A stretch of DNA of 64,000 nucleotides from Allobranchiibius sp. CTAmp26 (GTDB lineage: Bacteria; Actinomycetota; Actinomycetes; Actinomycetales; Dermatophilaceae). Below the pieces are notes generated by a model. That model made no database searches. It had not been told where the DNA came from and was given only the letters and a program-made list of their open reading frames with translations. The translations under genes were made by a program, and so were the position numbers. This document shows, in pieces, positions 43,275 to 51,679 of the stretch (positions are counted from its first letter, which is position 1; each line of letters starts with the position of its first letter). The stretch is taken from NCBI RefSeq assembly GCF_017565405.1, contig NZ_JAGEKR010000010.1:265633-329632 (forward strand), read 5' to 3'.

Positions 43275-43493
43275 CGCCACCTCCCCACCCAGCTTGTTGT
43301 CTGACAACCGACTCCGGGTCTAGGGCCGTCGCGATGTAGAACGCAACGATAGACCCGACTTGATGCAGGAGTCTGTGGCCGCCATCAGCACGTTCTGACC
43401 TCGTACGTTGGGCCGTCTCCGGTGTCGTTCTGGGGTGCACCCAGGGACGATCACTGCACAAACGATGCAGCATGCTTGACTGAATGCGCAGCC
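43275..43493. other. Intergenic, no gene seen
   Basis: About 220 bases upstream of the GAF-ANTAR gene without coding pattern. Confidence 0.4.
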
Positions 43494-43522
43494 TTGACAG
43501 TATATCTAGCGATGTCTAGCAA
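43494..43522 (+). promoter_or_regulatory. Strong promoter-like sequence with TCTAGC direct repeat
   Basis: TTGACA (43494-43499), 17 bases, TAGCAA (43517-43522). TCTAGC occurs twice 10 bases apart (43505-43510 and 43515-43520) in an AT-rich patch. Confidence 0.5.
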
Positions 43523-43543
43523 ATAACCGATAAACATTGCGTT

Positions 43544-43870
43544 ATGACAAGTCGATTCGGCTGGTTCGACTGCAGGCGCGTCCTGGTCCTAGGCAATGTC
43601 AATGACACCCTCTGGAAGATCTTCACCAGGCTTGAGATACGCAGCCGCTCCAAATGCATCTCGCAGAGGTTGCGTTGGCAAGGTTCGCGAACACAGCAGT
43701 AGGCCTGGCGGGTCCTGGCCGCGTTCGGCGCTCGTAACCCGAGCTTCCTGACCCTTACGGACGCGCGGGCCCACAGCTACTGGGTGACATATCACCGCCA
43801 CAGCTACAGCAGAGTCGGCGACTACCCCGCCGCAGCGGCTGTCGCGCTGCTGCGCGACGGCGGATGCTGA
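43544..43870 (+). pseudogene. Small ORF interrupted by in-frame TAG
   Basis: ATG at 43544 opens 52 codons to TAG (43700-43702); the same frame continues for 55 codons to TGA at 43868. The second part (VLAAFGARNPSFLTLTDARAHSYWV, key part GARNPSFLTLTDA) has coding-like third positions. I do not recognise the family. It may be a decayed gene or two unrelated short frames. Confidence 0.35.
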
Positions 43871-43907
43871 CCAAGCTTGGAGGGCGGTGACGCGGGCTCG
43901 GACTCGC

Positions 43908-44672
43908 TCACCGAGTCGCCGTGATGCCGCCGTCGACGGCCAGTTCGGCTCCATGCAGGTAGGCCGCGTCATCGGAGAGCACCCATGCCACGGCGGCAGC
44001 GATTTCCTCGGGCGTACCCGGACGACCGGCCGGGGTCCCGGAGGTCATCGCCGCGATAACGTCGTCGTCGGAGGCGTTGATCGGGGTCCGGGTGGCACCG
44101 GGTGACACGGTGTTGACGCGTACGCCGCGAGGCCCGAACTCCGCGGCCCAGCTGCGAGCCAACTGGATCTCGGCCGCCTTGGTCGCCGAGTAGAGGCCGA
44201 CGAAGGCGTGCCCCACGTGCGCCATCCACGACCCGATGACGACGATGCCACCGGCACCGCGTTCGGCCATCTGCGGGGCGAGCGCGGCGGTCAGCACGTG
44301 GGGCGCACGGATGTTGACGGCGAGCGTGGCCTCCAGGTCGGCGTCGGTGAGCGACGACGTGTCGACGGGCGGGCAGAGCGCGGCGTTGTGCACCACGGCG
44401 TCGAGCTGCCCACCGGCGGCATCGATCACGGTCGAGGCGAAGGCGCGCAGGTCGTCCGGGGCAGCGGTGAGGTCCGAGGGGACGAACACTGCGACGCCGC
44501 CGGCCGTGGCGATGTCATCGACGACCGAGGCGCCGCGGGCCTCATCGCGACCGGTGACGACCAGGTGCCAGCCGGCAGCGGCCAGAGCGCGGGCGGTCGC
44601 CGCACCGATACCGCTGGTCGAGCCGGTGACGAGGACGGTACGTGCTGCAGTGGAAGAGGTCCTGGGTGCCAC
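43908..44672 (-). CDS. SDR-family oxidoreductase
   Basis: 254 residues from a GTG. NAD(P) motif TGSTSGIGAATARAL, NAG-type HNAALCPP, catalytic GSWMAH and YSATKAAE, and a C-terminal AVDGGITATR. It is a classical SDR. It is divergent from the XRE/MmyB regulator with 93 bases between, a common actinobacterial pairing in which the regulator controls the SDR. Confidence 0.9.
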   Translation of the reverse strand: MAPRTSSTAARTVLVTGSTSGIGAATARALAAAGWHLVVTGRDEARGASVVDDIATAGGVAVFVPSDLTAAPDDLRAFASTVIDAAGGQLDAVVHNAALCPPVDTSSLTDADLEATLAVNIRAPHVLTAALAPQMAERGAGGIVVIGSWMAHVGHAFVGLYSATKAAEIQLARSWAAEFGPRGVRVNTVSPGATRTPINASDDDVIAAMTSGTPAGRPGTPEEIAAAVAWVLSDDAAYLHGAELAVDGGITATR

Positions 44673-44752
44673 TCCATCGCGCTCGACCAATGGGCGCCAG
44701 GGCGAGCAGTGCCTGGGCACGACATGCCCACGCTGACGACGTGCCTGGGATC

Positions 44753-44758
44753 TACCGT
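44753..44758 (+). promoter_or_regulatory. -10 element of leaderless XRE/MmyB regulator gene
   Basis: TACCGT, 7 bases before the ATG at 44766. Confidence 0.5.
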
Positions 44759-44765
44759 GGTGTCC

Positions 44766-45617
44766 ATGCCGATCGACCGGGCCCCGCTGGGCACGTTCTT
44801 GCGCTCCCGTCGTGACCGCATCACCCCGGCGCAGGCGGGCATCACGGCCTTTCCCGGACCGCGTCGGGTCCCGGGTCTTCGTAAAGAGGAACTCGCCGTA
44901 CTCGCCGGGCTGAGCCCCGACCACTACAGCCGCCTCGAGCAGGGCCGACAGCAGACCGTCACCGACGACGTGGTCGAGGCGTTGTCGAGGGCCCTGCAAC
45001 TGGACGACATCGAGGCGTTGCATCTGCGTCATCTAGCCGCGCCCACCGCGCCGCGGCGACGGATGCCCCCGGATCTCCCGGCGCGTGCCGATCCCGGGAT
45101 GCTCCGGCTGATGGCCCAACTCGACCAGGTGCCGACGTTGTTGCTCGGACATCGCTCGGAGGTGCTCGCAGGGAACACGCTGCTGCGCGAAGTCCTCGGG
45201 TGGTCGGCGGACCCCGGAGCGTCGTTCGCTCGGTGGCTGCTCCTCGACCCGGCTGCTCGCGAGCGGATCACCAACTGGGCCGACTTCGCCGCGTCCACCG
45301 TCGGCGCGCTGCGCTTCGAGGTCGGACGCCACCCCACCGACCGGCGCCTTGCCGCTTTGGTTCGCGAACTGCGCGACGGCGACCCAGACGTTTCGCGGTG
45401 GTGGGACGACCAGCGGGTCACCTTCCGCACGTCGCTGACCAAGAAGGTCGCCCACCCCGTCGCCGGGCCACTTGTCTTCGGGATCGAATCGGTCGTCGGG
45501 CCCCACGACCCGGACCAGCGTCTCGTCGTCTACACCGTCGAGCCGGACTCACCCACCGCGAGGGTCCTTCCGCTGCTCGCCAACTGGGCGACCACGACAT
45601 CCGACCGAGGCCTCTGA
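44766..45617 (+). CDS. XRE-family regulator with MmyB-like ligand domain
   Basis: 283 residues. N-terminal HTH (RKEELAVLAGLSPDHYSRLEQGR, key part GLSPDHYSRLEQG) followed by a PAS-like MmyB domain (about 105-270), which in relatives binds fatty acids. The upstream frame is open far into the SDR region, but the ATG behind the -10 element is preferred. Likely represses the divergent SDR. Confidence 0.9.
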   Translation: MPIDRAPLGTFLRSRRDRITPAQAGITAFPGPRRVPGLRKEELAVLAGLSPDHYSRLEQGRQQTVTDDVVEALSRALQLDDIEALHLRHLAAPTAPRRRMPPDLPARADPGMLRLMAQLDQVPTLLLGHRSEVLAGNTLLREVLGWSADPGASFARWLLLDPAARERITNWADFAASTVGALRFEVGRHPTDRRLAALVRELRDGDPDVSRWWDDQRVTFRTSLTKKVAHPVAGPLVFGIESVVGPHDPDQRLVVYTVEPDSPTARVLPLLANWATTTSDRGL

Positions 45618-45657
45618 CCCCGGCCTGAGGGGCGCTTCCTTCGATCCGGCAGACGAA

Positions 45658-45694
45658 GAACGGCGGCTGCGACCTGTCGTCGCAACCGCCGTTC
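45658..45694. terminator. Hairpin between regulator gene and tRNA-Leu
   Basis: 16-base arms with one mismatch and 5-base loop; serves the regulator (plus) and possibly the tRNA (minus). Confidence 0.55.
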
Positions 45695-45751
45695 TCACTG
45701 GTCGAACCTGAAGTTCGTCACCAGGTGGCTCGTGGTGCCGAGCCGTTCCTC

Positions 45752-45838
45752 TGGTGCGCGAGGGGGGAGTTGAACCCCCACGCCCTTTCGGGCACACGGA
45801 CCTGAACCGTGCGCGTCTGCCTATTCCGCCACTCGCGC
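45752..45838 (-). tRNA. tRNA-Leu (CAG)
   Basis: Minus-strand cloverleaf with acceptor GCGCGAG paired to CTCGCGC, discriminator A and encoded CCA (45752-45754). The anticodon loop TTCAGGT gives CAG (codon CUG). The long variable arm of class II tRNAs is present (GTGCCCGAAAGGGCGT). In mycobacteria a tRNA-Leu also adjoins fhaA. Confidence 0.93.
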
Positions 45839-45905
45839 GAGTGCCGCCCTAGTCTGCCTGACGGCTCCGCGATCGCCAAACCGGGGTGCCCCGCGGACGT
45901 GTGGG

Positions 45906-45937
45906 GTCGTCGCGCGCCCTATGGAGCGCGCGACGAC
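45906..45937. repeat. Hairpin upstream of tRNA-Leu and fhaA
   Basis: Perfect 12-bp arms (45906-45917 and 45926-45937) around an 8-base loop, in a 299-base gap holding no gene. No T tract. Confidence 0.5.
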
Positions 45938-46137
45938 TCCACCCGATCGCGCGCGGCGGAGGCAACGCGAGCGGGCGCACAGCTGATCCGTAGGTGACCG
46001 AGCCTGCGGCTCGCGCGAGCACTGCGCAGTTACGATCGAGCACGCCCGCGGCGTACGCCGTGTGCTCCGGTCTGCCCCCGCGCGGCCGGTGCACGAGCGG
46101 CACCGGTGCACGACCCGCGGAAGAACAGGAGGCAGTG

Positions 46138-47094
46138 ATGGGTTTGTTCTCCAACCTCGAGCGCCGCCTGTCCGAGGGCGTGAACGGCGCGTTCGCCAAG
46201 GCGTTCCGCTCGGAGGTGCAGCCGGTGGAGATCGCGAGCGCGATGCGCGGCGCGATGGACGACCGCGCGGCGGCCACCAAGAAGGGCCAGCGCGTCGTGG
46301 TGCCCAACCTGTTCACCGTCGACCTCAGCCCCGGCGACTTCGAGCGCCTCGACGCCGCACGCCACGACATCACCGACGAGCTCATCGCGAGCGCGACCGA
46401 GCACGCCGACAGCCAGCGCTACTCACCGGGCGGCCCGGTGACGGTGCAGTTCGCCGCCGACCCCGAGCTGGAGACGGGCGTCTTCCGCCTGCGGCCCTCC
46501 ATCGCCCGGCAGGTGGAGGAATCCCCCCACTCCGGGCGGCCGCAGCCCCGGGAGTACGACGAGTTCGACCCGTCCTCCGCACGTCAGGACCGACCGGCGT
46601 ACGACGACCGCCAGGCGCCGCAGCAGTATCAGACGCCGGCGCGCGAGTACCCGACGCCCGCCCATCAGTACCCCGCCGCACCCGCCCATCCGGCGCCCCG
46701 GCAGCAGGGCTGGCAGGACCCCGGGTACGACGAGTCCGCGCCGCAGCAGCCGCCCGCACCTCGCACGCCCAGCCCGGCCGCTCCGCGCCGCTTCAAGCAG
46801 CGCCCGTCGCTGATCATCGACGGCGACAGCTACCCGCTGCTCGGGGCCATCACCGTGATCGGCCGCGACGACGACGCCGACATCATGCTGGACGATCCGG
46901 GGATCTCCAGGCGGCACAGCGAGATCCGCATCACGAACGACGGGCCGCACCTCGTCATGACGGTCCGCGACCTGGGATCCACCAACGGCACCTTCGTCAA
47001 CGGCGACCCGATCGACCGGGCCCACCTGCACGACGGCGACCGGATCACCGTGGGTCGCACGCACCTGATGTTCCGCGAGGGCGGTCGCCGGTGA
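46138..47094 (+). CDS. fhaA: FHA-domain protein FhaA
   Basis: 318 residues. N-terminal DUF3662 domain (about 1-120, opening MGLFSNLERRLSEGVNGAFAK), Pro/Gln/Tyr-rich linker, and C-terminal FHA domain (about 230-318) with phosphothreonine-binding pattern IGRDDDADI, SRRHSEI and STNGTFVNG. In mycobacteria FhaA binds phosphorylated MviN and regulates cell-wall synthesis. AGGAGG lies 5 bases before the ATG. It is the first gene of the kinase operon. Confidence 0.95.
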   Translation: MGLFSNLERRLSEGVNGAFAKAFRSEVQPVEIASAMRGAMDDRAAATKKGQRVVVPNLFTVDLSPGDFERLDAARHDITDELIASATEHADSQRYSPGGPVTVQFAADPELETGVFRLRPSIARQVEESPHSGRPQPREYDEFDPSSARQDRPAYDDRQAPQQYQTPAREYPTPAHQYPAAPAHPAPRQQGWQDPGYDESAPQQPPAPRTPSPAAPRRFKQRPSLIIDGDSYPLLGAITVIGRDDDADIMLDDPGISRRHSEIRITNDGPHLVMTVRDLGSTNGTFVNGDPIDRAHLHDGDRITVGRTHLMFREGGRR

Positions 47095-47558
47095 GCGAAC
47101 TGACGATCACGGTCATCCGGATCGGACTGCTGGTCGCCCTCTGGGCGTTCATCTTCAGCATCGTCGGGGTGATGCGCGGCGACCTCTACGGCATCCGCGG
47201 CGCCCGCGTCGACAACCGCCGTCAGCCGCTGCGCGACGAACGCCGCCCCGCCCGTACCCCCCGTGGCGGCCCCACCCACCTGGCAGTCATCGAAGGGCTG
47301 ATGCGCGGGATCAGCGTGCCGCTGTCCGACGGCGGGGTCCTGATCGGCCGCAACCCCGAGTGCGTCCTGGTGCTGTCCGACGACTTCGCCTCCGGCCGGC
47401 ACGCCCAGGTCTACCGCGACGGCGACGGCTGGTTCATCGACGACCTCGGCTCCACCAACGGCACCTTCATCGGCGACCAACCGATCGGTCAGCACGTGCC
47501 GCTGCGCGAGGGCACCCGGGTCCGGATCGGCCAGACCGTCCTCGAGGTCAGGAAGTAG
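47091..47558 (+). CDS. fhaB: FHA-domain protein FhaB (FipA)
   Basis: 155 residues from a GTG that overlaps the fhaA stop (GTGA). One N-terminal membrane helix (about 5-27), then an FHA domain with IGRNPECVLVL, SGRHAQV and STNGTFIG. It is thought to link the kinases to division and cell-wall proteins. Confidence 0.93.
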   Translation: MSELTITVIRIGLLVALWAFIFSIVGVMRGDLYGIRGARVDNRRQPLRDERRPARTPRGGPTHLAVIEGLMRGISVPLSDGGVLIGRNPECVLVLSDDFASGRHAQVYRDGDGWFIDDLGSTNGTFIGDQPIGQHVPLREGTRVRIGQTVLEVRK

Positions 47559-47562
47559 CGGT

Positions 47563-48843
47563 ATGCCGATCGCGCTGCGCTACGCCGCCCGCACCGACCT
47601 CGGCCTGGGGTCCAAGACCCGCAACGAGGACTCCGGGTACGCCGGTCCCGACCTGCTCGTGCTCGCCGACGGCATGGGCGGGCACGCCGCGGGCGACATG
47701 GCGAGCTCGACGGTCGTCGCCGAGCTGGTGCACCTGGACGGGGAGTCCTTCGGCGCCGACGAGGCGCTCGCGCAGCTGCGCGACGCCGTCGTACGCGCCA
47801 ACGAGCGCCTGCGCGACGAGATGGACGATGAGCCGGATCTGGAAGGGATGGGCACCACGCTCATCGCGTTCCTGCGCAGCGGCAACAAGCTGGCCATGGC
47901 CAACATCGGCGACTCGCGCGCCTACCTCGTCCGCGGCGGGGTCTTCACCCAGATCACCAAGGACCACTCCCTGGTGCAGGCCCTGCTGGACGACGGCCGG
48001 ATCACCGAGGCCGAGGCGGAGCACCACCCGCAGCGTTCCTTCGTCACACGAGTGCTGACCGGGCGGCCCGACGACGAACCCGACCTGTCGCTGCGCGAGG
48101 CGCAGATCGGGGACCGCTACCTGATGTGCTCGGACGGGCTGTCGGACTACGTGGCGAAGTCGACCATCGAGGAGATCGTCACCTCCGAGGGCATGCCCGG
48201 CGAGATCGCTGACCGGTTGATCGCCATCGCGCTGAAGGCGTCCGCGCGCGACAACGTCACCGTCGTGGTCGCCGACGTCGTCGAGCCCACCGCCGCGACG
48301 TCCGCGACCCCGCAGGTCGTCGGCGCGGCGGGGGCGCCGCCGGTCCGGCCCGACGACACCCCGCCCCCGATGCCGCGCACCCCGGCGGAGAAGGCCGCGG
48401 CGCTCAGCAGAGAGGCCAACGGCCCCGCACCCGGATCGGAGGTCGAGCACGACGAGGAGGAGGACGACACCCCCGTCCTCGCCGAGGAGGGACCCTCCCC
48501 GTTCCGCCGGCTGCGGTGGCTCGGTCTCGGACTGCTGGTGATCGCCGTGATCGGGGTCGCCGGCTGGATCGGCTACGCCTGGACCCAGTCCCAGTACTAC
48601 GTCGGCGACGACCACGGCTCGGTCGCCATCTACCGGGGCCTGCACGACACCGTCGGCCCCTTCCATCTGCACTCGGTCCGCCAGCAGACCGATGTGAAGA
48701 CCACCGACCTGCCGTCGTACTACCAGAGCCGGGTCCGCGCGACTATCAGCGCGGACGACCTCGCCGATGCGCGCAGGGTCGTGCAGACCCTCACCACCCA
48801 GGCCGCCGCCTGCCGCAGCCAAGCGAGCAGTTGCAGCACATGA
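47563..48843 (+). CDS. pstP: PP2C-family Ser/Thr protein phosphatase
   Basis: 426 residues. Metal-dependent phosphatase domain (about 1-240) with RNEDSGY, LADGMGGHAAGD, NIGDSRAYL and GLSDYV. A disordered linker, one membrane helix (about 319-340), and a short outside domain follow. It reverses phosphorylation by PknA and PknB encoded downstream. Confidence 0.95.
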   Translation: MPIALRYAARTDLGLGSKTRNEDSGYAGPDLLVLADGMGGHAAGDMASSTVVAELVHLDGESFGADEALAQLRDAVVRANERLRDEMDDEPDLEGMGTTLIAFLRSGNKLAMANIGDSRAYLVRGGVFTQITKDHSLVQALLDDGRITEAEAEHHPQRSFVTRVLTGRPDDEPDLSLREAQIGDRYLMCSDGLSDYVAKSTIEEIVTSEGMPGEIADRLIAIALKASARDNVTVVVADVVEPTAATSATPQVVGAAGAPPVRPDDTPPPMPRTPAEKAAALSREANGPAPGSEVEHDEEEDDTPVLAEEGPSPFRRLRWLGLGLLVIAVIGVAGWIGYAWTQSQYYVGDDHGSVAIYRGLHDTVGPFHLHSVRQQTDVKTTDLPSYYQSRVRATISADDLADARRVVQTLTTQAAACRSQASSCST

Positions 48844-50231
48844 GCAGTTCCTTCGGTCTGCGCACCATCACCCCGCACACGCCTCGCACCAGGCGGGGGG
48901 TGGAGTTGCTGCTGCTCGCCTTCGCCCTCGCCATCGTGCTGCTGGCGTACGCCGACGTCGGGCTGGCCGTCGACAACACGCTGCCGCCCGACCTGTTGAC
49001 GCTGGGCATCGGCTTCGGGGTCGTCGCGCTGGCGCTGCACCTGCTGGTGCGGTGGCAGGCGGCGTACGCCGACCCGATCCTGCTGCCGGTCGCGACCCTT
49101 CTCAACGGGCTGGGACTGGTGATGATCCACCGCCTCGACCTCGAGCAGGGCCACCACCTCGGCCAGGGATCGGCCGTGCGGCAGCTGCTGTGGACGGGGG
49201 TCTCGGTGTTCGTCGCCGGCGTGCTGCTCGTCGTGGTGCGCGACCACCGACGGCTCGGCCAGTACACCTTCACCTTCGCGCTCGCCGGTCTGGTGCTCCT
49301 GCTGCTGCCGCTCACGCCGATCCTCGGCCGCAACATCAACGGCAGCCGCATCTGGATCGGCCTGGGGCCGTTGTCGTTCCAGCCGAGCGAGCTGTCGAAG
49401 ATCTGCGTGATCATCTTCTTCTCCGGCTACCTGGTGCAGAAGCGCGACGCGCTGTCCCTGGTCGGTCGCCGGTTCCTGGGACTCCCGCTGCCCCGCGCCC
49501 GCGACCTCGGACCGATCATCATCGCGTGGCTCGCGAGCCTCGCCGTGCTGGTCTTCGAATCCGACCTCGGCACCTCGTTGCTGTTCTTCGGGCTCTTCGT
49601 GGCGCTGCTCTACGTCGCAACCGAACGCCGTTCCTGGATCGTCATCGGCCTGGGCCTCTTCCTCGCCGGCTGCTACGCGGCGTACCTGCTCTTCGCGCAC
49701 TTCCAGGTGCGGGTGGACCTGTGGATCAACCCGTTCGACCCGCACCTGTCCGACCAGCTCGGGCTGGGACTGATGGGGATGGGCAGCGGCGGGATGCTCG
49801 GCACCGGCCTCGGGGAGGGCCACCCCGGTCTCACCTACTTCGCGAACTCCGACTTCATCATCCCCTCGTTCGGTGAGGAGCTGGGGTTGGTCGGACTGAT
49901 CGCGATCATCGTGCTCTTCGCCATCGTGGTGGAACGCGGACTGCGGGCCGGCATCGCCGCCCGCGACGGCTTCGGCAAGCTGCTCGCGACCGGTCTCGGC
50001 TTCTCGATGGCGCTCCAGGTCTTCGTGGTGGTCGGCGGCGTCACCCGGGTCATCCCCCTCACCGGCCTGACCACCCCGTTCATGTCCGCCGGCGGCAGCT
50101 CTCTGATCGCCAACTGGATCATCATCGTGCTGCTCCTGCGAATCAGCGACCAGGCCCGTCGCCCCACCGTCGACGAGCTCGGCGCGACCGCCGTCGGATC
50201 GGCGGACACCCAGGCGGTGAGAACGCGATGA
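48840..50231 (+). CDS. rodA: FtsW/RodA/SpoVE-family SEDS glycosyltransferase
   Basis: 463 residues with about ten membrane helices. SEDS marks include WIGLGPLSFQPSELSKI, FESDLGTSLLFFG and TGLTTPFMSAGGSSLI (key parts FQPSEL, PFMSAGGSS). It polymerises lipid II with its class B PBP partner, the next gene. Starts overlap upstream and downstream genes by ATGA. Confidence 0.95.
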   Translation: MSSSFGLRTITPHTPRTRRGVELLLLAFALAIVLLAYADVGLAVDNTLPPDLLTLGIGFGVVALALHLLVRWQAAYADPILLPVATLLNGLGLVMIHRLDLEQGHHLGQGSAVRQLLWTGVSVFVAGVLLVVVRDHRRLGQYTFTFALAGLVLLLLPLTPILGRNINGSRIWIGLGPLSFQPSELSKICVIIFFSGYLVQKRDALSLVGRRFLGLPLPRARDLGPIIIAWLASLAVLVFESDLGTSLLFFGLFVALLYVATERRSWIVIGLGLFLAGCYAAYLLFAHFQVRVDLWINPFDPHLSDQLGLGLMGMGSGGMLGTGLGEGHPGLTYFANSDFIIPSFGEELGLVGLIAIIVLFAIVVERGLRAGIAARDGFGKLLATGLGFSMALQVFVVVGGVTRVIPLTGLTTPFMSAGGSSLIANWIIIVLLLRISDQARRPTVDELGATAVGSADTQAVRTR

Positions 50232-51679
50232 ACGCACCCATCCGCCGTCTCGGGCTCGTGGTCGCCGCCATGTTCTGCGCACTGCTGATCGCCACCACGA
50301 CGATCCAGTTCTTCCAGGCGAAGGCTCTCAACGACCGGCCCGGCAACCGGCGCACGCTGCTGTCGTCGTACGCGCGGCAGCGCGGGTCCATCCTCGTCGG
50401 CGGCAACGCGGTCGCGCTTTCCAAGCCCAGCGACGACGAGTACAAGTGGCTGCGCACCTACCCGCAGGGCACGACGTACGCCGCCGCGACCGGCTACTAC
50501 TCCTTCCTCTACGGCTCCTCGGCCGTGGAGTCGAGGTACGGCAGCCTGCTGTCCGGCACCTCCGACCAGCTGTTCTACCGCCGGTTCACCGACATCGTGA
50601 CCGGTCAGCAGCCGCAGGGCGCCAACGTCGACCTCACCATCGACGCCAAGGTGCAGAAGGCCGCGAAGTCCGCCCTCGGATCCAAGGTCGGCGCGGTGGT
50701 CGCGCTCGACCCGAAGACCGGCGCGATCCTCGCGATGGTGACCAGTCCGACGTACGACCCGAACCAGCTGTCCGGGCACGACCTGACGGCGGTCCAGAAG
50801 AACTGGGCAGCGCTCATCGGCAACACCTCGCAGCCGCTGCTCAACCGCGCGACCTCCGGGCTCTACCCGCCCGGCTCGACGTTCAAGCTGATCGTGAGTG
50901 CGGCGGCGCTGTCCTCGGGCAAGTACACCCCGCAGACCTCGGTGCCGGGACCGGCGTCGCTGCGCCTGCCGCAGACCACCACCAGTCTGCCCAACGACTT
51001 CTCGGGCACCTGCGGGCCGGGCGGTCGTACGACGCTCATCCACGCTCTGGCGATCAGCTGCAACACCGCGTTCGCCAGCGTCGGCCTCTCCCTCGGCCAG
51101 GACGCCGTCGCGGCACAGGCCCGGCGGTTCGGCTTCGGCCAGCAGTTGAACATCCCGATGACGGTCGCGGCGAGCCGCTTCCCGACCGGACTCGACCCGG
51201 CACAGCTGGCACAGTCCTCGATCGGGCAGTTCGACGTGCAGTCCACCCCGCTGCAGATGGCGATGGTCTCGGCCGGGATCGCCAACGGCGGCCGGGTGAT
51301 GACGCCCTACCTGGTCAAGGACGTGCGGGACGACAACCTCGACGTCATCTCCTCCACCGACCCCAAGCTGCTCTCCACCGCCGTCAGCTCGCAGGTGGCG
51401 AGCGAGCTGAAGACCATGATGCTGTCGGTCGTCGACAGCGGCACCGGCACCAAGGCGCAGATCCCCGGCGTGCAGGTCGCCGGCAAGACCGGCACCGCGC
51501 AGCACGGCGAGGGGCAGCCGGCGCACGCGTGGTTCACCGCGTTCGCGCCCGCGAACGACCCGAAGATCGCCGTCGCCGTGCTCGTGGAGAACGGTGGCAA
51601 GTACGGTACGGAGGCCGGCGGGGGCTCGGTTGCGGCGCCGATCGCGCAGAAGGTCATCGAGGCGGGGATCGGGCGATGA
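50228..51679 (+). CDS. pbpA: Class B penicillin-binding protein PbpA
   Basis: 483 residues. N-terminal membrane anchor (about 7-28) and transpeptidase domain with SxxK at S217-T-F-K220, SxN at S277-C-N279 and KTG at K420. It crosslinks peptidoglycan with RodA. Confidence 0.95.
   Translation: MNAPIRRLGLVVAAMFCALLIATTTIQFFQAKALNDRPGNRRTLLSSYARQRGSILVGGNAVALSKPSDDEYKWLRTYPQGTTYAAATGYYSFLYGSSAVESRYGSLLSGTSDQLFYRRFTDIVTGQQPQGANVDLTIDAKVQKAAKSALGSKVGAVVALDPKTGAILAMVTSPTYDPNQLSGHDLTAVQKNWAALIGNTSQPLLNRATSGLYPPGSTFKLIVSAAALSSGKYTPQTSVPGPASLRLPQTTTSLPNDFSGTCGPGGRTTLIHALAISCNTAFASVGLSLGQDAVAAQARRFGFGQQLNIPMTVAASRFPTGLDPAQLAQSSIGQFDVQSTPLQMAMVSAGIANGGRVMTPYLVKDVRDDNLDVISSTDPKLLSTAVSSQVASELKTMMLSVVDSGTGTKAQIPGVQVAGKTGTAQHGEGQPAHAWFTAFAPANDPKIAVAVLVENGGKYGTEAGGGSVAAPIAQKVIEAGIGR

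Noticed and set aside
44208..44765. Upstream extension of the XRE/MmyB frame across the SDR gene
   Set aside because: It is antisense to a clear SDR, and the HTH domain starts just after the ATG at 44766 behind a -10 element.
45658..45937. tRNA-Leu as an attachment site for the accessory region
   Set aside because: No integrase and no direct repeat of the tRNA 3' end was seen on the accessory side; the intact SDR/MmyB pair lies between.
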